Assembly: GCA_036381175.1 (NCBI GenBank)
Contig: DASVDI010000044.1
Location: 16,360 to 80,359 of the forward strand
Source: JAJUFS01 sp036381175
GTDB taxonomy: Bacteria; Pseudomonadota; Gammaproteobacteria; Natronospirales; JAJUFS01
DNA length: 64,000 nt
Reading direction: 5' to 3'
Positions 1-7,943 of the stretch are shown piece after piece. Each line of letters starts with the position of its first letter. Positions within the stretch are counted from its first letter, which is position 1. Under the pieces are notes generated by a model. The model ran no database searches and was not told the origin of the DNA. It saw only the letters and a program-made list of their open reading frames with translations. The position numbers and the translations under genes are program-made.

Positions 1-407
1 CGCGGTCCGAAGGTTTTTGCGTCCGGGAAAGCCGGCGCGAACATGCGCGGTTTTCTCAGGTCGCTCTTCAATTTCGGTGGCAGCACGGAATCGATCTTGA
101 TGAGCGCCTCTTTCGCGGCGGCGGAAAGCTTGTCGCCGCCCCAGGCATCGATCATGCGCGCGCCGACGATCAGCGCTTCCATTTCTTCACGAGTGAACAT
201 GAGCGGGGGAAGATGAAAGCCGCCGCGAAGCACATAGCCGACGCCGGCTTCGCCCTCGATCGGCACGCCCGAGAGAACAAGGTCCTGAACATCGCGATAC
301 ACCGTGCGTTCCGACACTTCCAGCCGTTCGGCCAGCTGTTTCGCAGTGACAAGCCGGCGGCCCTGCATGTATTGAATGATCTGGAACAGCCGGTCGGCTC
401 GGCGCAC
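1..407 (-). CDS. YafY/DeoR-type transcriptional regulator, C-terminus beyond the window
   Basis: The visible 135 residues begin with a helix-turn-helix of the HTH_11 type (ADRLFQIIQYMQGRR, then TAKQLAERLEVSERTVYRDV), followed by a GYVLRGGF wing and the start of the linker that in YafY-like proteins leads to a ligand-sensing WYL domain. The gene runs off the left edge, so the effector domain cannot be seen. I chose a GTG start at 407 because a GGGGGAAG ribosome site lies just upstream and the HTH begins immediately. It lies 68 bases behind the cupin gene on the same strand and may be co-transcribed with it, which would fit local regulation. DNA binding is well supported; the regulated genes and the ligand are unknown. 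Confidence 0.85.
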   Translation of the reverse strand, partial: MRRADRLFQIIQYMQGRRLVTAKQLAERLEVSERTVYRDVQDLVLSGVPIEGEAGVGYVLRGGFHLPPLMFTREEMEALIVGARMIDAWGGDKLSAAAKEALIKIDSVLPPKLKSDLRKPRMFAPAFPDAKTFGP

Positions 408-475
408 GATTTCTTCCCCCCGATATTCTTGCCGTGATTATAGTGCGATTGTTCATCGGGCTCGCGCTGCGATTG

Positions 476-994
476 TTATTCGCCTTCCCAGTAGTCAACT
501 TCCTGCGTTTCACGCCCGATGAAAAGATACTGTTTCGGCTTACCGTTCGTGCCGGCGGGAAAATCCGCAAGCAGGCCGAACTTCCCGGAGTCCGGGTACT
601 CCGCGATATCCGGTGACGATTGTGTGCTCACCGCGAGATATTTCAATTCGTCCTCGCCGGTATTGACGATCTGGTGCGCGGTTTCCGGTCCACAGGCCGG
701 GCAGGCAATCACGTCACCCGGGTTGATCGCATGCACGGCGTCGCCAATGCGCACTTCACCCGCACCTTCCAGGATGAAGAACATTTCTTCATTGACGCGA
801 TGATTGTGAAACGGAAAGGCGCGCTTTCCCGGTGGCACGGCCGTGATGTTGTAGCCGAGTTTTTGTGCGCCGATCTGCCGACCGACAAAACCCATGCGCG
901 CGTCGTAGCGCCCGGCAGCGTCGCCGGTGGCAGCAAAGGCCTCGGGGCGCGGATGCAGTTCGACATCGGCGATATTGATTATGGATGTGGTCAT
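476..994 (-). CDS. Cupin-domain protein
   Basis: A 172-residue single-cupin protein. Motif 1 is visible as FHNHRVNEEMFFILEG (H63, H65 and E69/E70 as likely metal ligands) and motif 2 as GDVIACPACGPETAHQIVN, so a mononuclear metal site in a beta barrel is expected. No signal peptide is present, so it is cytosolic. Cupins cover dioxygenases, isomerases and sugar-binding proteins, and nothing here fixes the substrate. An AAGGAG lies about 12 bases before the ATG, a rather long spacing. It is followed on the same strand by the HTH regulator, so the two may form a regulator-enzyme pair. Confidence 0.85.
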   Translation of the reverse strand: MTTSIINIADVELHPRPEAFAATGDAAGRYDARMGFVGRQIGAQKLGYNITAVPPGKRAFPFHNHRVNEEMFFILEGAGEVRIGDAVHAINPGDVIACPACGPETAHQIVNTGEDELKYLAVSTQSSPDIAEYPDSGKFGLLADFPAGTNGKPKQYLFIGRETQEVDYWEGE

Positions 995-1105
995 GACGTT
1001 CTGTATCTCCTTGAAGTTTTTTTAACGACAAGGGCAATTCTGAACGCAGCCTGCTGACAACGTCCTGTCAGGAGAAAGCTCTGCTCGCTGTGCAATCCAG
1101 CAATA

Positions 1106-1126
1106 AAAAGCCCCGCCGTAGCGGGG
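1106..1126 (-). terminator. Rho-independent terminator of the EF-hand gene
   Basis: On the minus strand the sequence reads CCCCGC, a four-base loop, GCGGGG, then CTTTTTATT. A short GC-rich stem followed by a T run, 90 bases past the stop of the EF-hand gene, is a standard intrinsic terminator. Confidence 0.75.
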
Positions 1127-1218
1127 CCGGGGAGAGCCGCTTGCCGTAAAGGCTGCGACGTGTGGCGGATTCGTGCGCTGGCAGGTGAACGAATCCGCAG
1201 TGCGGGTTACTCGTCAGC

Positions 1219-1668
1219 TTATTCGTCAATGCCGCTGTTGTTGTCCGTGCGGTCATCGACGATGGCGCTGTCGTCGGTCGCGGTGGTTTCGTCCTGGGCG
1301 GCGTCATTCACGTCGGTGTCGATCGGATCATACTCGACATCCGTGCGGTCATCCTCGAGCGCTTCTTCTGAAGTTCCCTCGTCCTTGAAGAGCGGTTCAT
1401 CAACGGGCTGGGAAATCGTTTCGACTTCCGTTTCGCTGCCAATGTTGCTGTTGACTTCCGCCTCGTCCAGGTAGCCGTCGCCGTTTGCATCCATGGTGTC
1501 GAAGTTTGCGGAAATCTCGGTGTTGTTGCTGACTTCCGTCTCGCTCAGCTGGCCATCGCCGTTCGCGTCCGCCGTGTCGAAATCGAAATCCTGGTTGGCC
1601 ATTGCGGTACCACTTGCAAATGCGGTGGCAAAGGCAGTGGAAAGTAGCAGTGCTGTCAGTGTTCTCAT
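1219..1668 (-). CDS. Secreted EF-hand protein with acidic tail
   Basis: A 149-residue protein with an N-terminal signal peptide (hydrophobic ALLLSTAFATAFASGTAMA, likely cleavage after about residue 24), so it is exported. Two canonical calcium-binding loops follow: DANGDGQLSETE (residues 34-45) and DANGDGYLDEAE (60-71), each with Asp/Asn at positions 1, 3 and 5, Gly at 6 and Glu at 12. From about residue 75 the protein is unstructured and very rich in Asp, Glu and Thr. It probably binds Ca2+ in the periplasm or outside the cell. It appears monocistronic, with its own terminator downstream. No enzymatic domain is visible. Confidence 0.8.
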   Translation of the reverse strand: MRTLTALLLSTAFATAFASGTAMANQDFDFDTADANGDGQLSETEVSNNTEISANFDTMDANGDGYLDEAEVNSNIGSETEVETISQPVDEPLFKDEGTSEEALEDDRTDVEYDPIDTDVNDAAQDETTATDDSAIVDDRTDNNSGIDE

Positions 1669-1985
1669 GATTACCTCCGGTCAGGTGCTCGAATGTTTTG
1701 CCGGCGAGACAGCCGGCTTGCACTGAACAGACGCAAGATGCGTGCCAGCCGTGAAAATGTCGCCAATTGCGCGGTGTTTGGCGTGTTGATCAATTTCGCG
1801 GCCGTGACGTGCGCGAAGAAACCGTCACCTGGCGGCGACACTTTCGGCGGCATTTGCCAAGTACCTGATTGAATGACACGAAACTGTCGCCGGTGAGAGA
1901 CACGGCAGACAGGTCAGTGATTGGTAAAACCAGGAGTAAAAAAAAGCCCGGCAGTGCCGGGCTCTTGATTCAACGACGAGCTGCT
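1669..1985. other. Intergenic region without a gene
   Basis: 317 bases between the EF-hand gene start and the stop of the histone-like gene, both on the minus strand. It should contain the promoter of the EF-hand gene and holds the terminator at 1945-1963. I see no convincing coding frame, RNA gene or repeat in the remainder. Confidence 0.6.
1945..1963 (-). terminator. Rho-independent terminator of the histone-like gene
   Basis: A perfect 8-bp stem AGCCCGGC / GCCGGGCT with a 3-base loop. On the minus strand it is followed by eight T residues. It lies 23 bases after the stop of the 1986-2519 gene. Confidence 0.85.
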
Positions 1986-2519
1986 TCAGCGGGAAGCGGT
2001 TTTCTTCCGCTTGGCGGCCGTCTTTTTCTTCGGCGCTGCTTTTTTCTTTTTTGCTGCAGTCTTCTTTTTTGCCGGAGCTGCGGTGGTTTTCTTCTTGCGC
2101 GTGGCTTTCTTCTTCCGGCCTTTCTTCGCTTCGGCCTTCTCGTGCTTGCGCTGGGCCTGCTGCATGCTCTTGTCCATGCTGGCCGCGAGCTTCTCGGCAG
2201 ATTTTGCTTCGACCTTCGCCGTCTTCATCCTGCCGAGCATGTCTTTCGCCGATTTCTGTTCGGCGCGCATTGCGTCGATTTCGCCGCGGACCTTGTCGAC
2301 GGCCTTGCGGTCGGAAGCCAGCCCGCTCTTGTCGAATTTTTTCTTCGCGCGGTCGCGTTGCTTCTGCAAGGCAGCGATCTGCTTCTGGCGGCGCTTCACA
2401 TCACGTTGCAACTTGACGGTTTCGCGCTCCAGTGTCTTCGCTTCTTTCGCGGTGACGCGGACAAATTCCCTGCGCACCTGATCAAAGCTTTTCATCACGT
2501 CTTTGATAACGTCGGTCAT
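1986..2519 (-). CDS. Histone-H1-like, Lys/Ala-rich basic protein with coiled-coil N-terminus
   Basis: A 177-residue, strongly basic protein. Residues 1 to about 125 are charged and helical (KEAKTLERETVKLQRDVKRR and similar), suggesting a long coiled coil. From about residue 130 it becomes a run of Lys, Ala, Thr and Pro (KKKTTAAPAKKKTAAKKKKA), like the C-terminal tail of eukaryotic histone H1 or Pseudomonas AlgP. Such tails bind nucleic acid without sequence specificity, so a nucleoid-associated or RNA-associated role is inferred. It has its own terminator. The low-complexity tail makes homology calls unreliable; the coiled coil is the better search query. Confidence 0.75.
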   Translation of the reverse strand: MTDVIKDVMKSFDQVRREFVRVTAKEAKTLERETVKLQRDVKRRQKQIAALQKQRDRAKKKFDKSGLASDRKAVDKVRGEIDAMRAEQKSAKDMLGRMKTAKVEAKSAEKLAASMDKSMQQAQRKHEKAEAKKGRKKKATRKKKTTAAPAKKKTAAKKKKAAPKKKTAAKRKKTASR

Positions 2520-2721
2520 GAGGATCCTCCCAGATCGTTTTATGACCGTGCGAGTCTAACGGCAAAACGCGAAATAACCAATTTTCACGAGAGGAGATAA
2601 ACCGGACGCATGCGGCCATGCCTGTAAGGTTACGTACTCATGTTGCGACTTCCTGTGACTGCTAAGATTGTTCGCGTTCAGCGGAACGCTTCGTGATCCG
2701 CGCATCAACGGGAGAAATTAC

Positions 2722-3387
2722 TTGGACGAGGTGAGGTCAAGGCATGACGGCCGCGTACACCTGTACTGGCCGCGGCATGAAATCGTCAACGCGGTAACGC
2801 ATTTCATCGGCTTGTTGTTCGCCATCAGCGCGGTGCCCGTGCTGATTCTCATGGCCACGATCAGCGGCACGATCACCGAGCTTTACACATTCATCATCTA
2901 TTCGGCATCGCTGATTCTTCTTTATCTCGTCTCGACGCTGTATCACGCCTGGCCCCAGGGCCGCACGAAAGGATTACTGCAGAAGCTGGATCACATGATG
3001 GTGTACGTGCTGATTGCTGGCACATACACGCCGTTTCTCATCGCCGAGCTCGGCGATGTCATCGGCTGGACACTGTTTTTCATGTTGTGGCTGCTGGCCA
3101 CATTCGGGATCGGGTTCAAGGCAAAGTACGGCGACCGGCATGATGGCGTTTCAACATTCGCCTATCTTTTGATGGGCTGGGTGGGCATGGTTGCGATCGT
3201 GCCGTTGTACGAAGAACTTCCGCAGGTGTCGTTCACGTTCGTACTCGCGGGCGGCATCGCGTATTCCATCGGTACCGTTTTCTATCGCTGGGAAGGGCTG
3301 CCGTACAACCACGGCATCTGGCATGTGTTCTGCCTCGCCGGCAGCGTGTGTCATTTTGTTGCGGTGCTTTACCTGCTGGACGGCTAA
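2722..3387 (+). CDS. trhA: Hemolysin III family (PAQR-like) membrane protein
   Basis: A seven-helix integral membrane protein of the TrhA/HlyIII group. The conserved N-terminal histidine is in NAVTHFIG, the Ser/His pair in STLYHAW, and the C-terminal HGIWHVF...CHF supplies the remaining histidines of the presumed metal site. In E. coli and Bacillus this family affects membrane energetics and lipid homeostasis; the haemolysin name is historical. There is no in-frame ATG near the N-terminus. I chose TTG at 2722 because GGGAGA lies six bases upstream; TTG at 2668 and GTG at 2731 are alternatives. It is transcribed away from the histone-like gene. The following lipoprotein gene, 140 bases on, probably has its own promoter. 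Confidence 0.85.
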   Translation: MDEVRSRHDGRVHLYWPRHEIVNAVTHFIGLLFAISAVPVLILMATISGTITELYTFIIYSASLILLYLVSTLYHAWPQGRTKGLLQKLDHMMVYVLIAGTYTPFLIAELGDVIGWTLFFMLWLLATFGIGFKAKYGDRHDGVSTFAYLLMGWVGMVAIVPLYEELPQVSFTFVLAGGIAYSIGTVFYRWEGLPYNHGIWHVFCLAGSVCHFVAVLYLLDG

Positions 3388-3527
3388 TCAATCAATTTCA
3401 TTCTTCTGCCGTCGGCAAGCCGGCGTGAACGTCGTCCTTGCCTGGTCCCGGGTTCCATGATTACATTTGGGTACAAATACTCAATATGTTTCGGTGGCCG
3501 TTGTCACCGGTTTCCTGGAGGGGAGTG

Positions 3528-4352
3528 ATGATGGCGATGCGGAATCGTGTTCTGCCAGCTGTGTTTGCGCTTTCAGCATTTGTTCTTGCAGGCTGTGGTG
3601 GAGGGTCAGGCGGCGACACGGCGAGCCCGCCGGACCCCGCTCCTGCGGAAAACGTCCCGCCAACAGCGAAGATCGTGTTTCCGCCCGCCGACGCGATATT
3701 CACGGCAGAAACCATCACGGTCAGGGGCACGGCAACCGATACCGATGGTACGGTCAACTCGGTTCGCGTGAATGGCATCGAAGCTGGCAGCAGCGATGGT
3801 TTTGCTACGTGGACCGCGAAGATCGACGTTGCCATGGGCAGCAACACCATCACGGTCGATGTCGACGACGATGATGGCGACACCCGCGCCGCGGCCGCGA
3901 TTGCAAACCTCATCCGTACAACCGCACCGTTCACTTACAGCGAGGATATCGCGGTTGATACCGTTGAAGGACGCGCGCTGGTGCTCGACCGGCTGCAGCG
4001 CACGCTGTTTGCCGTGGACTTCCAGGATGGCACGCGCAGCATCATCAGCGGGCAAGGCAGGGGCACGGGTCCGATACCGGAATATGCCGTCGCTTTCGCG
4101 CTGAACGAGACAGGAACGGAAGCCTACGTCGCCGAGCGCGTGCGGGTTCTTGCCTATGACCTTGAAACCGGTGATCGCCGGGAGATTTTTTCCACTGATC
4201 GGGACGACATCTACATTGCCGACATTGCGTACGACGCTGCGGCAGACCGGCTGTTGGCGGTCGGCTACAACTGGGAGATGCGCGTTATCGATCCCGTCAC
4301 TGTGAAGATGTCGTGCTTTCGGATGAGGCGGAAGATTGCCTGGCGGTACTGA
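3528..4352 (+). CDS. Ig-like/beta-propeller lipoprotein, N-terminal part (frameshifted gene)
   Basis: This is the first part of a broken gene. It starts at ATG 3528 after a strong GGAGGGG site. A lipoprotein signal ends in the lipobox LAGC, followed by a Gly/Ser/Pro-rich linker. Next comes a bacterial Ig-like module (PPTAKIVFPPADAIF through DTDGTVNSVRVNG), then the first beta-propeller blades, with repeats such as DLETGDRREIFS. After IDPVT (around 4300) the frame goes wrong and reads through to a stop at 4352. The continuing frame starts near 4301. One missing base restores an expected DPVTGEDVVLSDEAED. It is either a sequencing or assembly error or a recently inactivated gene. Confidence 0.75.
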   Translation: MMAMRNRVLPAVFALSAFVLAGCGGGSGGDTASPPDPAPAENVPPTAKIVFPPADAIFTAETITVRGTATDTDGTVNSVRVNGIEAGSSDGFATWTAKIDVAMGSNTITVDVDDDDGDTRAAAAIANLIRTTAPFTYSEDIAVDTVEGRALVLDRLQRTLFAVDFQDGTRSIISGQGRGTGPIPEYAVAFALNETGTEAYVAERVRVLAYDLETGDRREIFSTDRDDIYIADIAYDAAADRLLAVGYNWEMRVIDPVTVKMSCFRMRRKIAWRY

Positions 4353-5557
4353 GTCCTCCCGACCCGGTCACCGTTACGCGCGGACCAGCGGAGCGCTGGA
4401 TCGTGGGTACGACGGACGGGCATCTCGTTGCCATCGACGACGTGGGTAACTGCGAGGAGATCTACGACGATCCCGACGAATACGGTTACGCCATCAACAA
4501 TCTTTTGTTGGATGCAGCGAACGATACGCTGTACTTCACGGCTCGCGGTGCAGTGTTTTCCAGTAGTGCATCAGGCATGAACGTGACCGAGATGTTTTCG
4601 TCGTACTACACCAACCTTCTGGCCTTCGATCCCAACGGCGATCGTCTGCTGTTGCAGGACCCCACCGGTATCGTGGCCTACAATCTCGACTCGCGAGTGA
4701 CGAAGAACATCGCGAATGACGAGGAAGTGCGAGTGGGGTCCGGTCCGCGTATCACTGACATGTACGACGCGGCCTTCGACTTCGAGAAAGGTGTCGCGTA
4801 TGTCATCAATCGGCACGGGGAGCTTTTCACGGTCGATTTGCAATCAGGCGCTCGCGCTAGTTTCCTGGATGAGCCGGTGGCGCTCAATGGCGGCCACCTG
4901 ATTTTTGACGAACAGGGAAACCGGATCATCACGGACGCCGCGTCCTCTCTGATCACCGTTGACATCGATACCGGGGAGAAAACGGTGCTTGCCCGTCCGG
5001 TGAACCTCAGTTTCGACATGCCGGGCACCATGCCGTTCGATGCAGCGGGCAACAGGCTGATACACGCGAGCGGCAATGTCCTTTATGCCTTCAGCCTCGA
5101 TACTTACACCAACAGCATCATTTCTGTTCAGGGGAGTGAAGACTATCTTGGCGCCGCCGATCTCGACATGCGCCGGAACCGTGCCATTGTCGTTCGCGAC
5201 TTCCCACCGGAACTGATCGCGATTGACCTTGTCACGGGCGATACGACCACGCTCACGGAATTCAACGCGAGTGCGAGCCCGGCTGTGAAGTCTGTTGCCG
5301 ATGTGAATGTAGATGCTGTCAACGATGACGTCTGGCTGATCGACCAGTTCAACGGAAATTTCGTGCGCGTCGATCTTGCGACAGGCAAACATGAAATCGT
5401 TGCAGGCGATGCCATCGCCAACGGCATCAGCTTTGCCGATCCGGTGAGTCTCGGTATTGACGAGGAAGATCGCATCGCCTGGATTCTCGATGCTGCGACT
5501 GGCTCGCTTGTTGCCGTCGATCTTGCAAGTGGCGATCGCGTAATCATCTCCCGTTAA
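4313..5557 (+). CDS. Beta-propeller lipoprotein, C-terminal part (frameshifted gene)
   Basis: The continuation of the lipoprotein gene in another frame, about 414 residues. It lacks a signal peptide and a ribosome site of its own, so it would not be an independent gene. It consists of repeated blades of roughly 45-50 residues with a common pattern 'D-[LI]-x-[TS]-G-x(3-5)-[IV]' such as DIDTGEKTVLA, DLVTGDTTTL, DLATGKHEIVA and DLASGDRVIIS, typical of a surface-exposed beta-propeller. With the N-terminal part the intact protein would be about 676 residues and anchored to a membrane by its lipid. Function is unknown; binding of a partner protein or polysaccharide is a guess. Confidence 0.75.
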   Translation: MLSDEAEDCLAVLSPPDPVTVTRGPAERWIVGTTDGHLVAIDDVGNCEEIYDDPDEYGYAINNLLLDAANDTLYFTARGAVFSSSASGMNVTEMFSSYYTNLLAFDPNGDRLLLQDPTGIVAYNLDSRVTKNIANDEEVRVGSGPRITDMYDAAFDFEKGVAYVINRHGELFTVDLQSGARASFLDEPVALNGGHLIFDEQGNRIITDAASSLITVDIDTGEKTVLARPVNLSFDMPGTMPFDAAGNRLIHASGNVLYAFSLDTYTNSIISVQGSEDYLGAADLDMRRNRAIVVRDFPPELIAIDLVTGDTTTLTEFNASASPAVKSVADVNVDAVNDDVWLIDQFNGNFVRVDLATGKHEIVAGDAIANGISFADPVSLGIDEEDRIAWILDAATGSLVAVDLASGDRVIISR

Positions 5558-5610
5558 AGGGTATTGCCGCGAGCTGGTTGAAGAGATAACAGCGACAGGT
5601 ATTCGGCGTA

Positions 5611-7692
5611 TCAGTCCTTCTTCTTTCGCGTCGTCAATGTTCCCGGGCGGCGTGCACGCGGAGCAGGTTCGCCTGATTTTCCGCCGGGTTTTTCGCTGAT
5701 TTTTCCGCCGGCTTTCGCCGCCATGCGCGCGTTCTTTCCGGGACGCGCCTTCTTTCCGGCAGGTTTCGCAGCGCGCGGTTTTTCATCGCGCTTTTTGTCG
5801 GTGAAACGCGGTTTTCCGGCGGGTTTCGTTTTGGCGTCGCCATGCGGCGCGCGTGTTGCGGGTCTGGCCGCGCGAGGTTTTTTGTCGGCGGAATGCGCCG
5901 TCTCGCGCGATGCGGATTTCAGCGCCCGTGCCTTGCCGCCGAATGGCGGAAGTTCCGGTTCCGCGGATTCTTCCGCGGGTTCCGGTTTCCCGTCGGTACG
6001 CGAAATGCGCAATGCCTGTCCGGCGACGCGCGTTTTTTTCAGGCCCTGGAAAATTTCCGGCGGCATGCTTTCGGGCAAGTCCACCAGGCTGTGATCATCG
6101 AAAATCTGTATGCGTCCGATATAACGGCCTTCGAGGCCGGCTTCATTCGCGATCGCGCCCATGATGTTGCCGGGCTTCACGCCGTGCGCGTGGCCGACTT
6201 CGATGCGAAAGCGTTCCACGCCTTCCGGCGGCGGCGTGTCGTCACGTTCACGTTTCCTGCGACTGCCGTAGGCTTCATCGCGAAATTTTTCATCGCGTTC
6301 TTCGCGCCGGTCGCGCTTCGTTTTTCGTTCCCGTTCTTCCGGCGGCAGTTCCGCTTTCGGCTTCAGCAGCAATGGCTTGCCCTGTTGTGCGAGCTTCGCG
6401 AGTGCGGCGGCAATTTCCAGCGGCGGCACGTCGTGCTGTTGCTCGTACGACGCAATCAGTTCACGGAAAAAATCGAGTTCGCCGGCGCTGATGGTATCGG
6501 TGATTTTCTGGTGAAAATTCGCGATGCGCTTGTCGTTGATGACTTCCGTCGTCGGCAGCTGCATTTCGGTAATCTTCTGGCGCGTCGCGCGCTCGATCAG
6601 CGAGAGCAGGCGTTTCTCGCGGGGTGCGACGAACAGTATCGCTTCACCGCTGCGCCCGGCACGGCCCGTGCGGCCAATGCGATGAACATAGGCTTCGGTG
6701 TCGTAGGGAATGTCGTAATTGATGACGTGGCTGACGCGATCGACATCCAGACCGCGCGCGGCGACATCCGTGGCGATGAGGATATCGAGCTTGCCATTCT
6801 TGAAATTCTGCACCGTCTGCTCGCGCAGTTTCTGCGGCACGTCGCCATTCAACGCAACCGCTTCGTAACCGCGCGCCTGCATCTTCTCGGCGAGCTCCAG
6901 CGTCGCGGTCTTGGTGCGCACGAACACGATCACGCCGTCGAATTCCTCGACTTCGAGAATGCGCGTCAGTGCATCGAGCTTGTGCATTCCCGAAACGTAC
7001 CAGTAGCGCTGGCGGATGGTTTCTGCGGTCGTGGTCTTGAGCTTGATCGAAATCTGTTCGGGATCGTTGAGATGCTTCTCGGCGATGCGCTGGATCACTG
7101 CGGGCAGCGTTGCGGAAAACAGCGCGATCTGCCGTTCGGGCGGCGTCTGCTCAAGAATCCAGGTCACATCATCGATGAAACCCATGCGCAGCATTTCGTC
7201 GGCTTCATCGAGCACCAGTGCCTTGAGCGCATCGAGATTCAGCGAGCCGCGGCGCATGTGATCCATCACGCGACCCGGCGTACCGACGACGACATGCACG
7301 CCGCGCTTGAGCTGGTTGAGCTGGCCGCGCATGTCCTGGCCGCCGTAAACGGGCGCGACATGAAAACCCGGCAGGAATGCCGCGTAACGCTGGAACGCTT
7401 CGGCGACCTGGATGGCGAGTTCGCGCGTCGGCGCGAGCACGAGCAATTGCGGCTCGGCGCGCGCGAGATCGATTCTTGCCAGCAGCGGCAGCGCGAAGGC
7501 CGCCGTCTTGCCGGTGCCCGTCTGCGCCTGGCCGAGCACATCGCGGCCGGCGAGCAATGGCGGGATGGTGCGCGCCTGGATGGGCGATGGCGTTTCGTAG
7601 CCAACGGCCGCCAGCGCTTTCAACAAGGTGTCGGGCAGGCCGAGATCGGCGAATTGCGGAAGATTTCCAGTGCCGGAAGTGTCGTCATGCAT
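5611..7692 (-). CDS. deaD: ATP-dependent RNA helicase DeaD (CsdA type)
   Basis: A DEAD-box RNA helicase of about 693 residues that unwinds structured RNA, classically in ribosome assembly, mRNA decay and cold adaptation. The order is Q motif (TPSPIQA), Walker A AQTGTGKT (residues 56-63), PTREL, the DEAD box in LVLDEADEML, SAT, then helicase C motifs including HRIGRTGRAGR. After a charged linker comes a DbpA-like RNA-binding domain (IEVGHAHGVKPGNIMGAIAN). The last 120 residues are very rich in Lys, Arg, Ala and Pro. The frame stays open upstream to 8196, but the helicase core begins just after ATG 7692 and the upstream frame is not helicase-like. It is divergent from the phospholipase-D-family gene. 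Confidence 0.93.
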   Translation of the reverse strand: MHDDTSGTGNLPQFADLGLPDTLLKALAAVGYETPSPIQARTIPPLLAGRDVLGQAQTGTGKTAAFALPLLARIDLARAEPQLLVLAPTRELAIQVAEAFQRYAAFLPGFHVAPVYGGQDMRGQLNQLKRGVHVVVGTPGRVMDHMRRGSLNLDALKALVLDEADEMLRMGFIDDVTWILEQTPPERQIALFSATLPAVIQRIAEKHLNDPEQISIKLKTTTAETIRQRYWYVSGMHKLDALTRILEVEEFDGVIVFVRTKTATLELAEKMQARGYEAVALNGDVPQKLREQTVQNFKNGKLDILIATDVAARGLDVDRVSHVINYDIPYDTEAYVHRIGRTGRAGRSGEAILFVAPREKRLLSLIERATRQKITEMQLPTTEVINDKRIANFHQKITDTISAGELDFFRELIASYEQQHDVPPLEIAAALAKLAQQGKPLLLKPKAELPPEERERKTKRDRREERDEKFRDEAYGSRRKRERDDTPPPEGVERFRIEVGHAHGVKPGNIMGAIANEAGLEGRYIGRIQIFDDHSLVDLPESMPPEIFQGLKKTRVAGQALRISRTDGKPEPAEESAEPELPPFGGKARALKSASRETAHSADKKPRAARPATRAPHGDAKTKPAGKPRFTDKKRDEKPRAAKPAGKKARPGKNARMAAKAGGKISEKPGGKSGEPAPRARRPGTLTTRKKKD

Positions 7693-7943
7693 GGCGGGAA
7701 TCACAGGTCGGAATCGGACCGACAAGGATACTCTTTCGCACAAATAATTGATTCCCTGCAGCGAACTTTGTTTACCGTCTCTGCCAGTTATTTTCGGCGG
7801 GATTGCCTGCATTCCCGGGGCGTTTGGCGATTGCGTGAATGAACGACTCTTTTTTTGCGCGTGGGGAACTTGCCTGATGAATGGCTGAAGACTGCCATGA
7901 ACACCTGAGATGTTTCCCCCGCGATGAAAGATATGCTCGGTGC

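Noticed and set aside
5842..7842. Plus-strand open frame of 666 codons opposite deaD
   Set aside because: It is an antisense shadow created by GC-rich codon usage; no motif, and the minus strand encodes a complete helicase.
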